Origin: Natronospirillum operosum
GTDB lineage: Bacteria > Pseudomonadota > Gammaproteobacteria > Pseudomonadales > Natronospirillaceae
DNA length: 64,000 nt
Direction of reading: 5' to 3'
Assembly: GCF_004768465.1 (NCBI RefSeq)
Contig: NZ_SRMF01000001.1
Coordinates: 1,217,893 to 1,281,892, forward strand
Positions 47,909-55,742 of the stretch are shown piece after piece. A model generated the notes under the pieces. It was not told the DNA's origin. It saw only the letters and a program-made list of their open reading frames with translations, and did not search any database. A program made the position numbers and the translations under genes. Every line of letters starts with the position of its first letter. Within the stretch, counting starts at the first letter, position 1.

Positions 47909-48516
47909 ACATTCGGGTTCTGATCACGCGTTGCAGTGCCCTAGGTGCACTGATTCTGCTGGCGGCCTGTGCGGCCCTGCCGGCGCCCGAACCAGTCGAT
48001 CAGCAGACCATGCTGGAGCCATGGCAGGAACACCGGGACAAGATGATGGCCCTGCGGGACTGGACGCTGGAAGGCCGCGTGGGTGCGCGCACCGGCGATG
48101 AAGGGGCCAACTTCAGTGTCTACTGGCAACAGCACAATGAATTCTACAACATTCGCATCAGCGGGCCGTTGGGTCAGGGCGCAGCCACCGTGTCCGGTGG
48201 TCCCGGCCATGCCGAACTGCGCACCTCGGACGGCGTCTGGACCGCAGACTCACTGGATGACCTGCTGGCCCAGACCACCGAGCTGGACATGCCGCTGGAC
48301 CTGATGCAGTACTGGGTCCGGGGCATCCCCTCGCCACGCAGCCCGGCCGGCATCCGCCTCAATCATGTGCCGGTACTGGAGCGTCTGGAGCAGGAAGGTT
48401 GGGAAGTCGACTATGATCAGTTTCATGACGACAACATGCCGCGCCGCATGACCATACGCCAGAATGACAACTATGCCCGCATTGTTATTCAGTCCTGGGA
48501 TATTCCCGGTGTCTGA
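47905..48516 (+). CDS. lolB: Outer-membrane lipoprotein receptor LolB
   Basis: Accepts lipoproteins from LolA and inserts them into the outer membrane. 203 aa from TTG 47905, which overlaps the previous stop (TTGA). Signal peptide LGALILLAAC gives the lipid-modified Cys. Family features: MALRDWTLEGRVGART, FSVYWQQHNEFYNIRISGPLG in two pieces, and YWVRGIPSP. Precedes ispE as in many gammaproteobacteria. Confidence 0.93.
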   Translation: MNIRVLITRCSALGALILLAACAALPAPEPVDQQTMLEPWQEHRDKMMALRDWTLEGRVGARTGDEGANFSVYWQQHNEFYNIRISGPLGQGAATVSGGPGHAELRTSDGVWTADSLDDLLAQTTELDMPLDLMQYWVRGIPSPRSPAGIRLNHVPVLERLEQEGWEVDYDQFHDDNMPRRMTIRQNDNYARIVIQSWDIPGV

Positions 48517-48546
48517 CCAACCACACCGAGCCGCCGGACAAGTATC

Positions 48547-49428
48547 ATGAGCCACTCCCTGACTCTGCCCGCCCCGGCCAAGCTCAACCTGATGCTCCAC
48601 ATTACCGGCCGCAGAGCGGATGGTTATCACGAACTGCAGACCCTGTTTCAATTGCTGGATTACGGGGACCGTCTGCATTTCGAGCTGGCCGAGGACAGGG
48701 CTCGGGGTCCCCATATCGAGCTCGCAGACAGCGCCGGCATTCCCGGGCCCGACAATCTGATCAACCGGGCCGCTGCCAGCCTGCAGCCACATGCCCGGCT
48801 GCCGGTTGCGGTGCGGGTGCGGCTGGACAAGGTACTGCCCGTGGGCGGAGGCCTCGGCGGGGGCAGCTCCGACTGCGCCACCACCCTGCTGGCGCTCAAC
48901 GAATTCTGGCACTGCGGCCTCAGCCGCAGTGATCTGGTCCGTCTGGGCACTACCCTGGGCGCTGATGTACCGCTGTTTGTGCGCGGACACAGTGCCTGGG
49001 CCGAGGGCATCGGGGAACGCCTGCATCCGGTGGATCTGCCGGCGCGCTGGTTCGTGGTCTGCCAGCCGGACAGCGCCGTGTCGACCCGGGCGGTATTTAC
49101 CGATCCCGGTTTGACACGAAATAGTCAAATAACGACAATACGCACCGCATTGGAGGGGGGTGGCCGCAATGACTGCGAGCCCGTGGTGCGACGACGTTAT
49201 CCAGAGATCAATACCATGCTGGACACCTTGAGCGCCTATGGCCCTGCGCGGCTGACCGGAACCGGAGCCTGCGCCTATACTGTTTTCGAGCAGGAGGGCG
49301 CGGCTCGCAGCGCAGCCGCTGATCTGGCGGCCCAATATCGGACCTTCGTTGCCCCCGGCATCAATCGCTCACCTGTAATCGATCTTCTACCCACCCTCTC
49401 CGATCTGACCGCACCCTACATCTCATGA
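48547..49428 (+). CDS. ispE: 4-diphosphocytidyl-2-C-methyl-D-erythritol kinase
   Basis: GHMP kinase in the MEP isoprenoid pathway. 293 aa. [20 protein letters not shown] at the N-terminus, the ATP loop [17 protein letters not shown] near 98-114, and [12 protein letters not shown] at the C-terminal motif. Lies 30 bp after lolB in the same direction. Confidence 0.96.
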   Translation: MSHSLTLPAPAKLNLMLHITGRRADGYHELQTLFQLLDYGDRLHFELAEDRARGPHIELADSAGIPGPDNLINRAAASLQPHARLPVAVRVRLDKVLPVGGGLGGGSSDCATTLLALNEFWHCGLSRSDLVRLGTTLGADVPLFVRGHSAWAEGIGERLHPVDLPARWFVVCQPDSAVSTRAVFTDPGLTRNSQITTIRTALEGGGRNDCEPVVRRRYPEINTMLDTLSAYGPARLTGTGACAYTVFEQEGAARSAAADLAAQYRTFVAPGINRSPVIDLLPTLSDLTAPYIS

Positions 49429-49454
49429 ATACGACAGCATTCGAGGAAAGTACC

Positions 49455-50393
49455 GTGGCAAACATGATGGTCTTCACCGGCACCGCCAACCCTGACCTGG
49501 CCGAACAGGTCACCCAGCGCCTGGACATCCCGCTGGGCGCAGCCCGGGTTGGCAAATTCAGCGATGGAGAAGTGGCCATCGAGATCGACGAGAATGTACG
49601 CGGTTCCGATGTATTCGTTATCCAGCCCACCTGCGCGCCCACCAACACCAACCTGATGGAGCTGGTACTGCTGATTGATGCCCTGCGGCGCTCCTCGGCC
49701 GGTCGTATCACTGCTGTCATGCCCTACTTCGGCTATGCGCGTCAGGATCGCCGGCCGCGCTCCAGTCGGGTACCCATCAGTGCCAAGGTGGTGGCCGACA
49801 TACTCAGCGTGGTCGGTGCCGACCGGGTGCTGACCGTTGATCTGCACGCCGACCAGATTCAGGGCTTCTTCGACATCCCGGTCGACAACATCTATGGCTC
49901 CCCCATTCTGCTGGATGACATCATGAAGCAGAATTACGAGCGCCAGGTTGTGGTCTCACCTGATATCGGTGGTGTGGTGCGCGCCCGCGCCATTGCCAAG
50001 CAACTGGATGCCGACCTGGCCATCATCGACAAGCGGCGCCCCAAGGCCAATCAGTCCGAAGTCATGAACATCATCGGTGATGTCAACGACCGCACCTGCA
50101 TTCTGCTGGATGACATGGTGGATACCGCCGGCACTCTGTGTCAGGCAGCGGCTGCACTGAAGAAGTTCGGCGCCAACAAGGTGGTGGCCTATGCCACCCA
50201 TGCAGTGCTGTCCGGCCCGGCGATCGAACGTATTGCCCAGGCCGAGCTCGAACTGGTGGTTACCGACAGCATTCCACTCTCGCCTGCAGCAATCGGCTGT
50301 GCTAATATCCGCCAGCTTTCGATGGCGGGCATTCTGGCAGAAGCCATTCGCCGCATCAGCAATGAAGAATCCATCAGCGCCATGTTCCGCTAA
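49455..50393 (+). CDS. prs: Ribose-phosphate pyrophosphokinase (PRPP synthase)
   Basis: Makes PRPP from ribose 5-phosphate and ATP. 312 aa from GTG 49455, chosen because GAGGAAA is 5 nt upstream and [15 protein letters not shown] aligns with family starts; an ATG at 49425 overlapping the ispE stop is an alternative. Motifs: [42 protein letters not shown], and the PRPP loop [12 protein letters not shown]. The tRNA gene often found between ispE and prs is absent. Confidence 0.96.
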   Translation: MANMMVFTGTANPDLAEQVTQRLDIPLGAARVGKFSDGEVAIEIDENVRGSDVFVIQPTCAPTNTNLMELVLLIDALRRSSAGRITAVMPYFGYARQDRRPRSSRVPISAKVVADILSVVGADRVLTVDLHADQIQGFFDIPVDNIYGSPILLDDIMKQNYERQVVVSPDIGGVVRARAIAKQLDADLAIIDKRRPKANQSEVMNIIGDVNDRTCILLDDMVDTAGTLCQAAAALKKFGANKVVAYATHAVLSGPAIERIAQAELELVVTDSIPLSPAAIGCANIRQLSMAGILAEAIRRISNEESISAMFR

Positions 50394-50413
50394 CTGCGGA
50401 ACGTGGCGCTGGC

Positions 50414-50470
50414 GTGCCGCCGTCTTCGGCGGCACTCTCGAAGACCCTGTGATTGGTCGCGGTCACAGGG
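50414..50470 (+). promoter_or_regulatory. Two hairpins between prs and rplY
   Basis: First stem GTGCCGCCG / CGGCGGCAC (50414-50422, 50427-50435) with TCTT loop. Second stem CCCTGTGA / TCACAGGG (50445-50452, 50463-50470), followed by CCTTTAAAA. Could be the prs terminator, or a leader controlling rplY. Confidence 0.5.
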
Positions 50471-50503
50471 CCTTTAAAACTCAAACCAGGAGTCACAGCA
50501 ATC

Positions 50504-51166
50504 ATGTCTGAAGCTATTTATACCCTTGCCGCCGAGGAGCGTAAGGACACAGGTAAAGGTGCGAGCCGCCGCCTGCGTCACCAGAACAGAATCCCGGCAA
50601 TCGTCTATGGTGGTACCAAGGCGCAAAAGCCTCTGGCCATCACTCTCGAAGGTGATCAGATCAAGAAAGCCACGCAGCACGAAGGCTTTTTTGCACACGT
50701 TCTGACGCTGAAAATCGGCAGCAAGTCCCAGCAGGCCCTGCTGGTCGATCTGCAACGTCACCCGTCACGGGGCTGGGTCACCCATATGGACTTCCAGCGC
50801 GTGACCAAGACCACAGTGGTGCACAAGAAGATACCGGTTCACTTCCTGAACGAAGACAAGTGCCCGGGCGTCAAGGCCGGCGGTATCGTGCAGCATAACA
50901 TGACCGAGATCGAAGTCAGCTGCAAGGCGTCCGACCTGCCGGAATATCTGGAAGTCGACATGGCCGGCCTGAACGTGGGTGATGTGGTTCACCTGTCTGA
51001 TGTGGCCGTGCCCAAGGGCGTCACCATCATCGAGCTGACGCATGGCGAAGACCATGACGCGCCGGTGTGCAGCGTTCTGGGTGCCTCCAAGCAGGTTGAA
51101 GAAGACGCAGAGGAAGACGCGGCCGAAAGCGCTGCCGCCTCTGAAGAGAGCAAAGCCGAGGAGTAA
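50504..51166 (+). CDS. rplY: 50S ribosomal protein L25 (long, Ctc/TL5 type)
   Basis: Binds 5S rRNA. 220 aa, the long form with N-terminal L25 domain (KGASRRLRHQNRIPAIVYGG) and C-terminal TL5-like beta domain (KIPVHFLNEDKCPGV onward, DVAVPKGVTIIEL), ending in an acidic Glu/Asp/Ala tail. ATG 50504 has AGGAG 11 nt upstream. Followed by pth and ychF as in Pseudomonas. Confidence 0.95.
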   Translation: MSEAIYTLAAEERKDTGKGASRRLRHQNRIPAIVYGGTKAQKPLAITLEGDQIKKATQHEGFFAHVLTLKIGSKSQQALLVDLQRHPSRGWVTHMDFQRVTKTTVVHKKIPVHFLNEDKCPGVKAGGIVQHNMTEIEVSCKASDLPEYLEVDMAGLNVGDVVHLSDVAVPKGVTIIELTHGEDHDAPVCSVLGASKQVEEDAEEDAAESAAASEESKAEE

Positions 51167-51205
51167 TCCGGGCCGGCAGGCTCCCCGACTGTGGGGAGTC
51201 GCGCA

Positions 51206-51233
51206 GAAAAAGGGGCTTCAGGCCCCTTTTTTT
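51206..51233 (+). terminator. Rho-independent terminator after rplY
   Basis: AAAAAGGGGC-TTCA-GGCCCCTTTTTTT: GC stem with a seven-T tail. A smaller stem (CTCCCC / GGGGAG, 51181-51198) precedes it. The clearest intrinsic terminator in the window. Confidence 0.93.
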
Positions 51234-51273
51234 GTAGAATCCGGTGCATCACGGCAAGTCGGAAACAGTGCAA

Positions 51274-51870
51274 ATGGATTCATCGATCAGACTCATCGTC
51301 GGTCTCGGCAACCCTGGAGACCAGTATGCCGGTACTCGCCACAATGCCGGCTTCGCCTATGTGGACGCGCTGGCGCGTGCCGGTGGCGGCAACTGGCGGC
51401 ATGACCGCAAGCTCGCTGCTGACAGCTGCGAAATCCGTCTGGGCCAGCATCCGGTCTGGCTGCTGAAGCCCATGTCCTTCATGAACCGCAGCGGACGCGC
51501 CGTTGCCGCTCTGGCCAACTTCTACAAGTGGACGCCGGAGCAGATACTGGTGGCCCATGATGAACTGGACCTCCCTCCCGGTGTGGCCCGTTTCAAGAAA
51601 GCCGGCGGCCACGGCGGGCACAACGGCCTGCGTGATATCATCGCCCACCTCGGAAATCAGAAGGATTTCTATCGGGTTCGCGTTGGCATCGGCCACCCGG
51701 GCCACGCCCGCGATGTGGTCAACTATGTGCTGTCCAGGGCCGCCCCGGATGAGCAGAAACAGACCGAACTGGCCATCGAAGCCGCCGTGGCGGAAACCGC
51801 GCTGGCGGTGGCAGGCAGTTGGGAAAAGGCCATGAACCGGCTGCATACCTTTCGGGCCGAAGGCGCCTGA
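51274..51870 (+). CDS. pth: Peptidyl-tRNA hydrolase
   Basis: Releases peptides from dropped-off peptidyl-tRNA. 198 aa from ATG 51274. [20 protein letters not shown] carries the catalytic His23 and Asn13; [13 protein letters not shown] and [20 protein letters not shown] complete the site. Sits 44 bp before ychF; pth-ychF is a very common pair. Confidence 0.96.
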   Translation: MDSSIRLIVGLGNPGDQYAGTRHNAGFAYVDALARAGGGNWRHDRKLAADSCEIRLGQHPVWLLKPMSFMNRSGRAVAALANFYKWTPEQILVAHDELDLPPGVARFKKAGGHGGHNGLRDIIAHLGNQKDFYRVRVGIGHPGHARDVVNYVLSRAAPDEQKQTELAIEAAVAETALAVAGSWEKAMNRLHTFRAEGA

Positions 51871-51914
51871 CAGGGCCCCGGGGCACACACCAAGAATCTG
51901 AAGAGGATCAATAC

Positions 51915-53009
51915 ATGGGTTTCAAATGTGGCATCGTCGGCCTGCCCAATGTCGGCAAATCGACTCTGTTCAACGCCCTGACCAAGGCCGGCATTGACGC
52001 CGAAAACTTCCCGTTCTGCACCATTGAGCCGAATACCGGTGTGGTGCCGGTGCCGGACCCGCGTCAGGACGCCATCGCCGCCATCGTGAAGCCGGAGAAA
52101 GTCATTCCGACCACGATGGAGTTTGTGGATATCGCCGGTCTGGTGGCGGGCGCCTCCAAGGGCGAAGGCCTGGGCAACCAGTTCCTGGCCAATATCCGCG
52201 AAACGGATGCCATTGCCCACGTGGTGCGCTGCTTTGCCAATGACAATGTCATTCACGTAGCCAATCAGGTCAACCCGGCGTCGGATATCGAGGTCATCAA
52301 TACCGAGCTGGCACTGGCGGACCTGGACAGCGTGGAAAAGGCCATCACACGACTGCAGAAGAAGGCCAAGGGTCAGGACAAGGAAGCCATTCGGCATGTG
52401 GCGCTGCTGGAGAAGCTGCTGCCCGGTCTGAACGAGGCACAGCCGGTGCGCTCCATGGACCTGGACCAGGATGAAAAGGCCATACTGAACCGGCATTTTC
52501 ACCTGCTGACGCTGAAGCCGACGCTCTATATTGCCAATGTTGACGAAGAAGGCTTTGCCGACAACCCGCTGCTGGATCAGGTGCGCGACATCGCTGACCG
52601 CGAAGGTGCTCAGGTTGTGCCCATCTGCAACAAGCTGGAAGCCGAGATTGCCGAACTGGATGACGAAGAGCGCGGTGAATTTCTGGCTGACCTGGGCATG
52701 GACGAGCCCGGCCTGAACAAGGTGATTCGCGCCGGCTATTCCCTGCTCGGCCTGCACACCTACTTTACCGCCGGCCCCAAGGAAGTGCGGGCCTGGACGG
52801 TCCGTGTTGGCGCCACAGCACCCCAGGCCGCCGGTGTCATCCATACCGATTTCGAGAAAGGCTTTATTCGCGCCGAAACGGTTGGCTACGCCGACTTCAT
52901 TGCCGGCAACGGCGAACAGGGGGCCAAGGAAGTCGGCAAGATGCGTCTGGAAGGCAAGGACTATGTTGTGCGTGACGGCGACATCATGCACTTCCGCTTC
53001 AATGTCTGA
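51915..53009 (+). CDS. ychF: Redox-regulated ATPase YchF (OLA1 family)
   Basis: Obg-related P-loop protein that prefers ATP. 364 aa from ATG 51915 (GAGGA upstream). G1 [18 protein letters not shown]3 [16 protein letters not shown], and the NKLEAE-type G4 region ([15 protein letters not shown]), followed by a C-terminal TGS domain ([13 protein letters not shown], then [16 protein letters not shown]). Confidence 0.97.
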   Translation: MGFKCGIVGLPNVGKSTLFNALTKAGIDAENFPFCTIEPNTGVVPVPDPRQDAIAAIVKPEKVIPTTMEFVDIAGLVAGASKGEGLGNQFLANIRETDAIAHVVRCFANDNVIHVANQVNPASDIEVINTELALADLDSVEKAITRLQKKAKGQDKEAIRHVALLEKLLPGLNEAQPVRSMDLDQDEKAILNRHFHLLTLKPTLYIANVDEEGFADNPLLDQVRDIADREGAQVVPICNKLEAEIAELDDEERGEFLADLGMDEPGLNKVIRAGYSLLGLHTYFTAGPKEVRAWTVRVGATAPQAAGVIHTDFEKGFIRAETVGYADFIAGNGEQGAKEVGKMRLEGKDYVVRDGDIMHFRFNV

Positions 53010-53012
53010 CCG

Positions 53013-53047
53013 GCACCGTGCCAGCCGCCCCTCGGGGCGACCGGTGC
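53013..53047 (+). terminator. Nested hairpin after ychF
   Basis: Outer GCACCG / CGGTGC and inner CGCCCC / GGGGCG stems just past the ychF stop. No T run. Confidence 0.4.
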
Positions 53048-53049
53048 AG

Positions 53050-53511
53050 TCAGCATGCCGTACCGTGCGCAGGTAATCCATGCGCCCCTGCCGCACGCAG
53101 AAGGTCAGACCGTGCCGCAGTTGATAGGTGCCAAACGGTGCCCGAGGTGTAACCGGATGGAAAACTGAATTCATCTGCCGGCTGTTATGAAGGCGCGGAA
53201 ACCGGCAATGGCGGCCGGTGCCGACAAAAACGGTTCTTGGCCACGAAATAGAGCAGACGTTCAATGGCGAAGGCGCTCGCCACCGCACCCAGCCAGAGGC
53301 TGTCGAACGGCGGATACCACCGGAACAGAGCCAGCACAATCAGCCCGCAGGCCGGACCATCGGCCGACCTGGACAGGTAGCGGCCCATGGTGGCGAGCAG
53401 AGTGCGGCTTTTGCGCTGCATGCACCAGTGGAAAACCTGCAGATCCAGTCGCTGAATACCCGGCAGAACCCCCCATCGTCGTCGCCTCCCCTTTGGTGGA
53501 TTGAGACCCAT
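53050..53511 (-). pseudogene. Decayed PAP2-family phosphatase
   Basis: Reading from 53511, IQRLDLQVFHWCMQRKSRT and RYLSRSADGP, two hydrophobic segments, then FVAKNRFCRHRPP match the first half of a membrane PAP2 phosphatase (motif KxxxxxxRP). The frame then meets a TAA at 53187-53185. The expected GFRAFIT lies in the +1 frame, and the original frame resumes with PADEFSFPSGYTSGT. This fits a 1-base deletion and a 1-base insertion about 30 nt apart. The invariant His of PSGH is Tyr, and the third motif (SRxxxxxH) is missing. Frame closes at 53050. Non-functional in my reading. Confidence 0.75.
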
Positions 53512-53579
53512 GATGGGTTTGTCAGATGACGGTCCGGTGGCGCTTCAGTGAACTTACTGTGACGGTCGACCATCGGGGT

Positions 53580-54020
53580 TCAGGGCAGGCCCTGCACGCG
53601 GTCGCCCAACCCCAGGCCATGCTGCTCGAACCAGCCCTGGTTGACTTCCAGTGCGTACTGCACCGGCATGGCGGAACAGTGCACGTCGCGGCTCTGCGGC
53701 GTCATGTCCACCAGTTGCAGCACGGTGCCGTCGTCAGCGAGAAAGGCCAGGGTCAGTGGGATCAGGGTGTTGTGCATCCAGAAACAGCGCTGACCTGTGG
53801 CTGCATAGACAAACAGCATGGCGGCATCTGGCGGCAGGTGTTCGCGGTGCATCAGGCCGGTATTGCGCTGTTCCGGGGTCACAGCCAGTTCGGTCTGCAA
53901 TGCCTGATCGCCAATGACCAGGGTAGTCACAGCCAGCTCTTCGGCCGCCAGACTGCCGGCCAGCACCAACACCAGCAGACATTGCCAGAGGCCTGTGCGA
54001 AACCTGCGCCAGAAAATCAA
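53580..54020 (-). CDS. DUF192-family exported protein
   Basis: 146 aa from TTG 54020 (GGAGAAGG upstream), giving a signal peptide GLWQCLLVLVLAGSLAAEE. DUF192 hallmarks follow: VTPEQRNTGLMHREHLPPD, MLFVYAATGQRCFWMHNTL and PVQYALEVNQGWFEQHGLG. Function of the family is unknown; it is a compact beta-fold, usually periplasmic. A longer frame to 54182 has no RBS and no signal at its start. Start choice is uncertain. Confidence 0.85.
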   Translation of the reverse strand: MIFWRRFRTGLWQCLLVLVLAGSLAAEELAVTTLVIGDQALQTELAVTPEQRNTGLMHREHLPPDAAMLFVYAATGQRCFWMHNTLIPLTLAFLADDGTVLQLVDMTPQSRDVHCSAMPVQYALEVNQGWFEQHGLGLGDRVQGLP

Positions 54021-54099
54021 TGACAGCCCTTCTCCGTAAACCTGAAGCCGCTTCACTATAGCGAGCGGCGGCGCACTCGACAAGCGGTACAATGGCCTG

Positions 54100-54618
54100 T
54101 CAGTTGAGCAGGAACCCGGGTTTGAAGAATCGCAGCCGACTGCCGACGAGAGTATCTCCGCGCGCCGCCTGAGCGGCCACAAATACCCGCGTCAGCAACG
54201 GCGCCAGGCGATCTCCGTCGACCGGGAAGATGCTCACCCCGGTATGTATGCGCGGCCAGCCGGCATTGCCGCCCTGCTGCAACGGCAGCTGCAGCAGCGC
54301 GGAGTGCACCCCTACCACCGCACGCAGAACGGCGTCCTCGTTGCGCGCCTTCAGGGTAATCAGCACCCGGTCGTGCGACTGCCAGGACAGAACGTCACCG
54401 GGTTGCAACAGTTTCTGCACCGACGTGGCGATGGTGTCCGGCCCCACACCCTGATTCAGCACCAGATCATCCACATAGCTGCAGACAAAAGCTGCACTGC
54501 CACCATCCCTGCGGGCAGACCGAAGCACCTCATTGCTGTAGAACAGATAGCGGGGTTGTTGAATCAACTGGACACTGTGAACAGACCTGATCCTTGCAGG
54601 TTCAATCTCAGGATGCAT
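54100..54618 (-). CDS. Degenerate GGDEF-like protein
   Basis: 172 aa from ATG 54618, with GGGAGG 8 nt upstream. The second half follows the GGDEF fold: LLQPGDVLSWQSHDRVLITL at the active-site hairpin, where RxGGDEF is replaced by SWQSHDR, then PRIHTGVSIFPVDGDRLAPL (the SIGVA..P.DG stretch) and a last helix ending GSRLRFF. Without GGDEF residues it cannot make c-di-GMP; it may bind a nucleotide or act as a partner protein. Divergent from an XRE regulator gene 192 bp away. The assignment rests on pattern matching by eye. Confidence 0.55.
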   Translation of the reverse strand: MHPEIEPARIRSVHSVQLIQQPRYLFYSNEVLRSARRDGGSAAFVCSYVDDLVLNQGVGPDTIATSVQKLLQPGDVLSWQSHDRVLITLKARNEDAVLRAVVGVHSALLQLPLQQGGNAGWPRIHTGVSIFPVDGDRLAPLLTRVFVAAQAARGDTLVGSRLRFFKPGFLLN

Positions 54619-54810
54619 CTGATGCACCTCCCTATAGATTACTCCTCCCTCCTGGGAGCGCATGTCGCGGTCAACCCGAACACCCGGAACATGAGGGCGA
54701 GAGTGACTCACTGCGTTAACAGTAGTTGATCTATGACGTCATTTCAAATTGATATAGTTACTGTGAGAATTACGTTTCATGTTAACTTTCTTGACCTCTG
54801 GGGACGTATA

Positions 54811-55197
54811 ATGAACGATAGAGAGGCGACCAGAGAGCTGGGGCAAGCCATTGCTCGTCGTCGTAAGGAAAAAGGACTCACCCAGGCACAGGTGGCCGAG
54901 TTCATGGGCATCGAGAAAGAGACGGTAAGTCGAATCGAAAATGGCGCCATTTCACCAACGCTGCAGCGCCTGAAGCAGTTTGCGGAAATACTGGATTGCT
55001 CGCTGAGCGATCTGTTTCGCACCGAGGATGACCGCTCGGTCGCCCTGAGCCAGGATCTGACAGAGGCCATCAGGAGCCTGTCGCCCGAAGAGCAGGAACT
55101 GGTACTCCATTTTGTCAATGAAGTCGTCCGCGTCCTGAACGCGAAAGGCAGGGATCAGCTGGAAGACGAACTGAACAGGGAAGACCGATCAGGATAA
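54811..55197 (+). CDS. XRE-family helix-turn-helix regulator
   Basis: 128 aa from ATG 54811. HTH at about 10-65: LGQAIARRRKEKGLTQAQVA, FMGIEKETVSRIENG, SPTLQRLKQFAEIL. The C-terminal part (70-125) is helical and acidic (LSPEEQELVLHFVNEVVRVL), perhaps for dimerisation. The divergent region before it is AT-rich with GACGTC and GTTAAC palindromes, suited to an operator. No phage or toxin genes nearby. Confidence 0.85.
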   Translation: MNDREATRELGQAIARRRKEKGLTQAQVAEFMGIEKETVSRIENGAISPTLQRLKQFAEILDCSLSDLFRTEDDRSVALSQDLTEAIRSLSPEEQELVLHFVNEVVRVLNAKGRDQLEDELNREDRSG

Positions 55198-55230
55198 CAG
55201 CAGCGCGGCGCCGTCGATCACCGGCAAACC

Positions 55231-55569
55231 CTACAGGGTTCTGAAATACTCCCAGGTTTTTTCCAGTTGATCCTGATGCCACATCTGGGCCTCGGTACCG
55301 GTATCCGGCCCATGGTACGCACCCAGCGCCTGTGCCACCTGGAAAAATCCCGGCCGGGGAAAGGGCTGTTTCTTCTGAATCACCACCGCCGCCAACTGCG
55401 GCCTGTCCAGAGTGACATCCTGCCATTGCAGTGTTTCCAGCCCCCGGGTCAGCGTCTGCATGGACGGCGCCGGGATATTCAGCAGACGGATCACGCCCTG
55501 ATAGGGCACTGTAGCCTGTTCACGGGCAACACCCATGAGCAGCAGTCGCAATTGCTGGAGATCGAGCAT
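55231..55569 (-). CDS. Hypothetical protein
   Basis: 112 aa from ATG 55569 (MLDLQQLRLLLMGVAREQ). The first 60 residues look like a winged-helix start (TVPYQGVIRLLNIPAPSMQT, then LTRGLETLQWQD), followed by a strand pair (QLAAVVIQKKQPFPRPGFF). This could be an AscR/RepA-like small DNA- or RNA-binding fold, but no family is recognised. Convergent with the XRE gene, 33 bp apart, and divergent from dsbD. Confidence 0.65.
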   Translation of the reverse strand: MLDLQQLRLLLMGVAREQATVPYQGVIRLLNIPAPSMQTLTRGLETLQWQDVTLDRPQLAAVVIQKKQPFPRPGFFQVAQALGAYHGPDTGTEAQMWHQDQLEKTWEYFRTL

Positions 55570-55742
55570 TTGATGGCCCTGCAGCGTCAGAATGCCGCTA
55601 TGGTAGCGGATGCGTCTCCCCGTTCGCAAACACGGTCTTTACGCAGCAGGGACGCAGCCGGCGATATAAATTGTTAGAATGCTCCTGCTTTCGAAGCGAC
55701 CCGCACTGCATCGCTTCAGAACCATGACTGGAGACACCTGAC

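Noticed and set aside
53013-53187. A separate small protein in the ychF-PAP2 gap
   Set aside because: No start with an RBS; the stretch is explained by the remains of the PAP2 frame and a hairpin.
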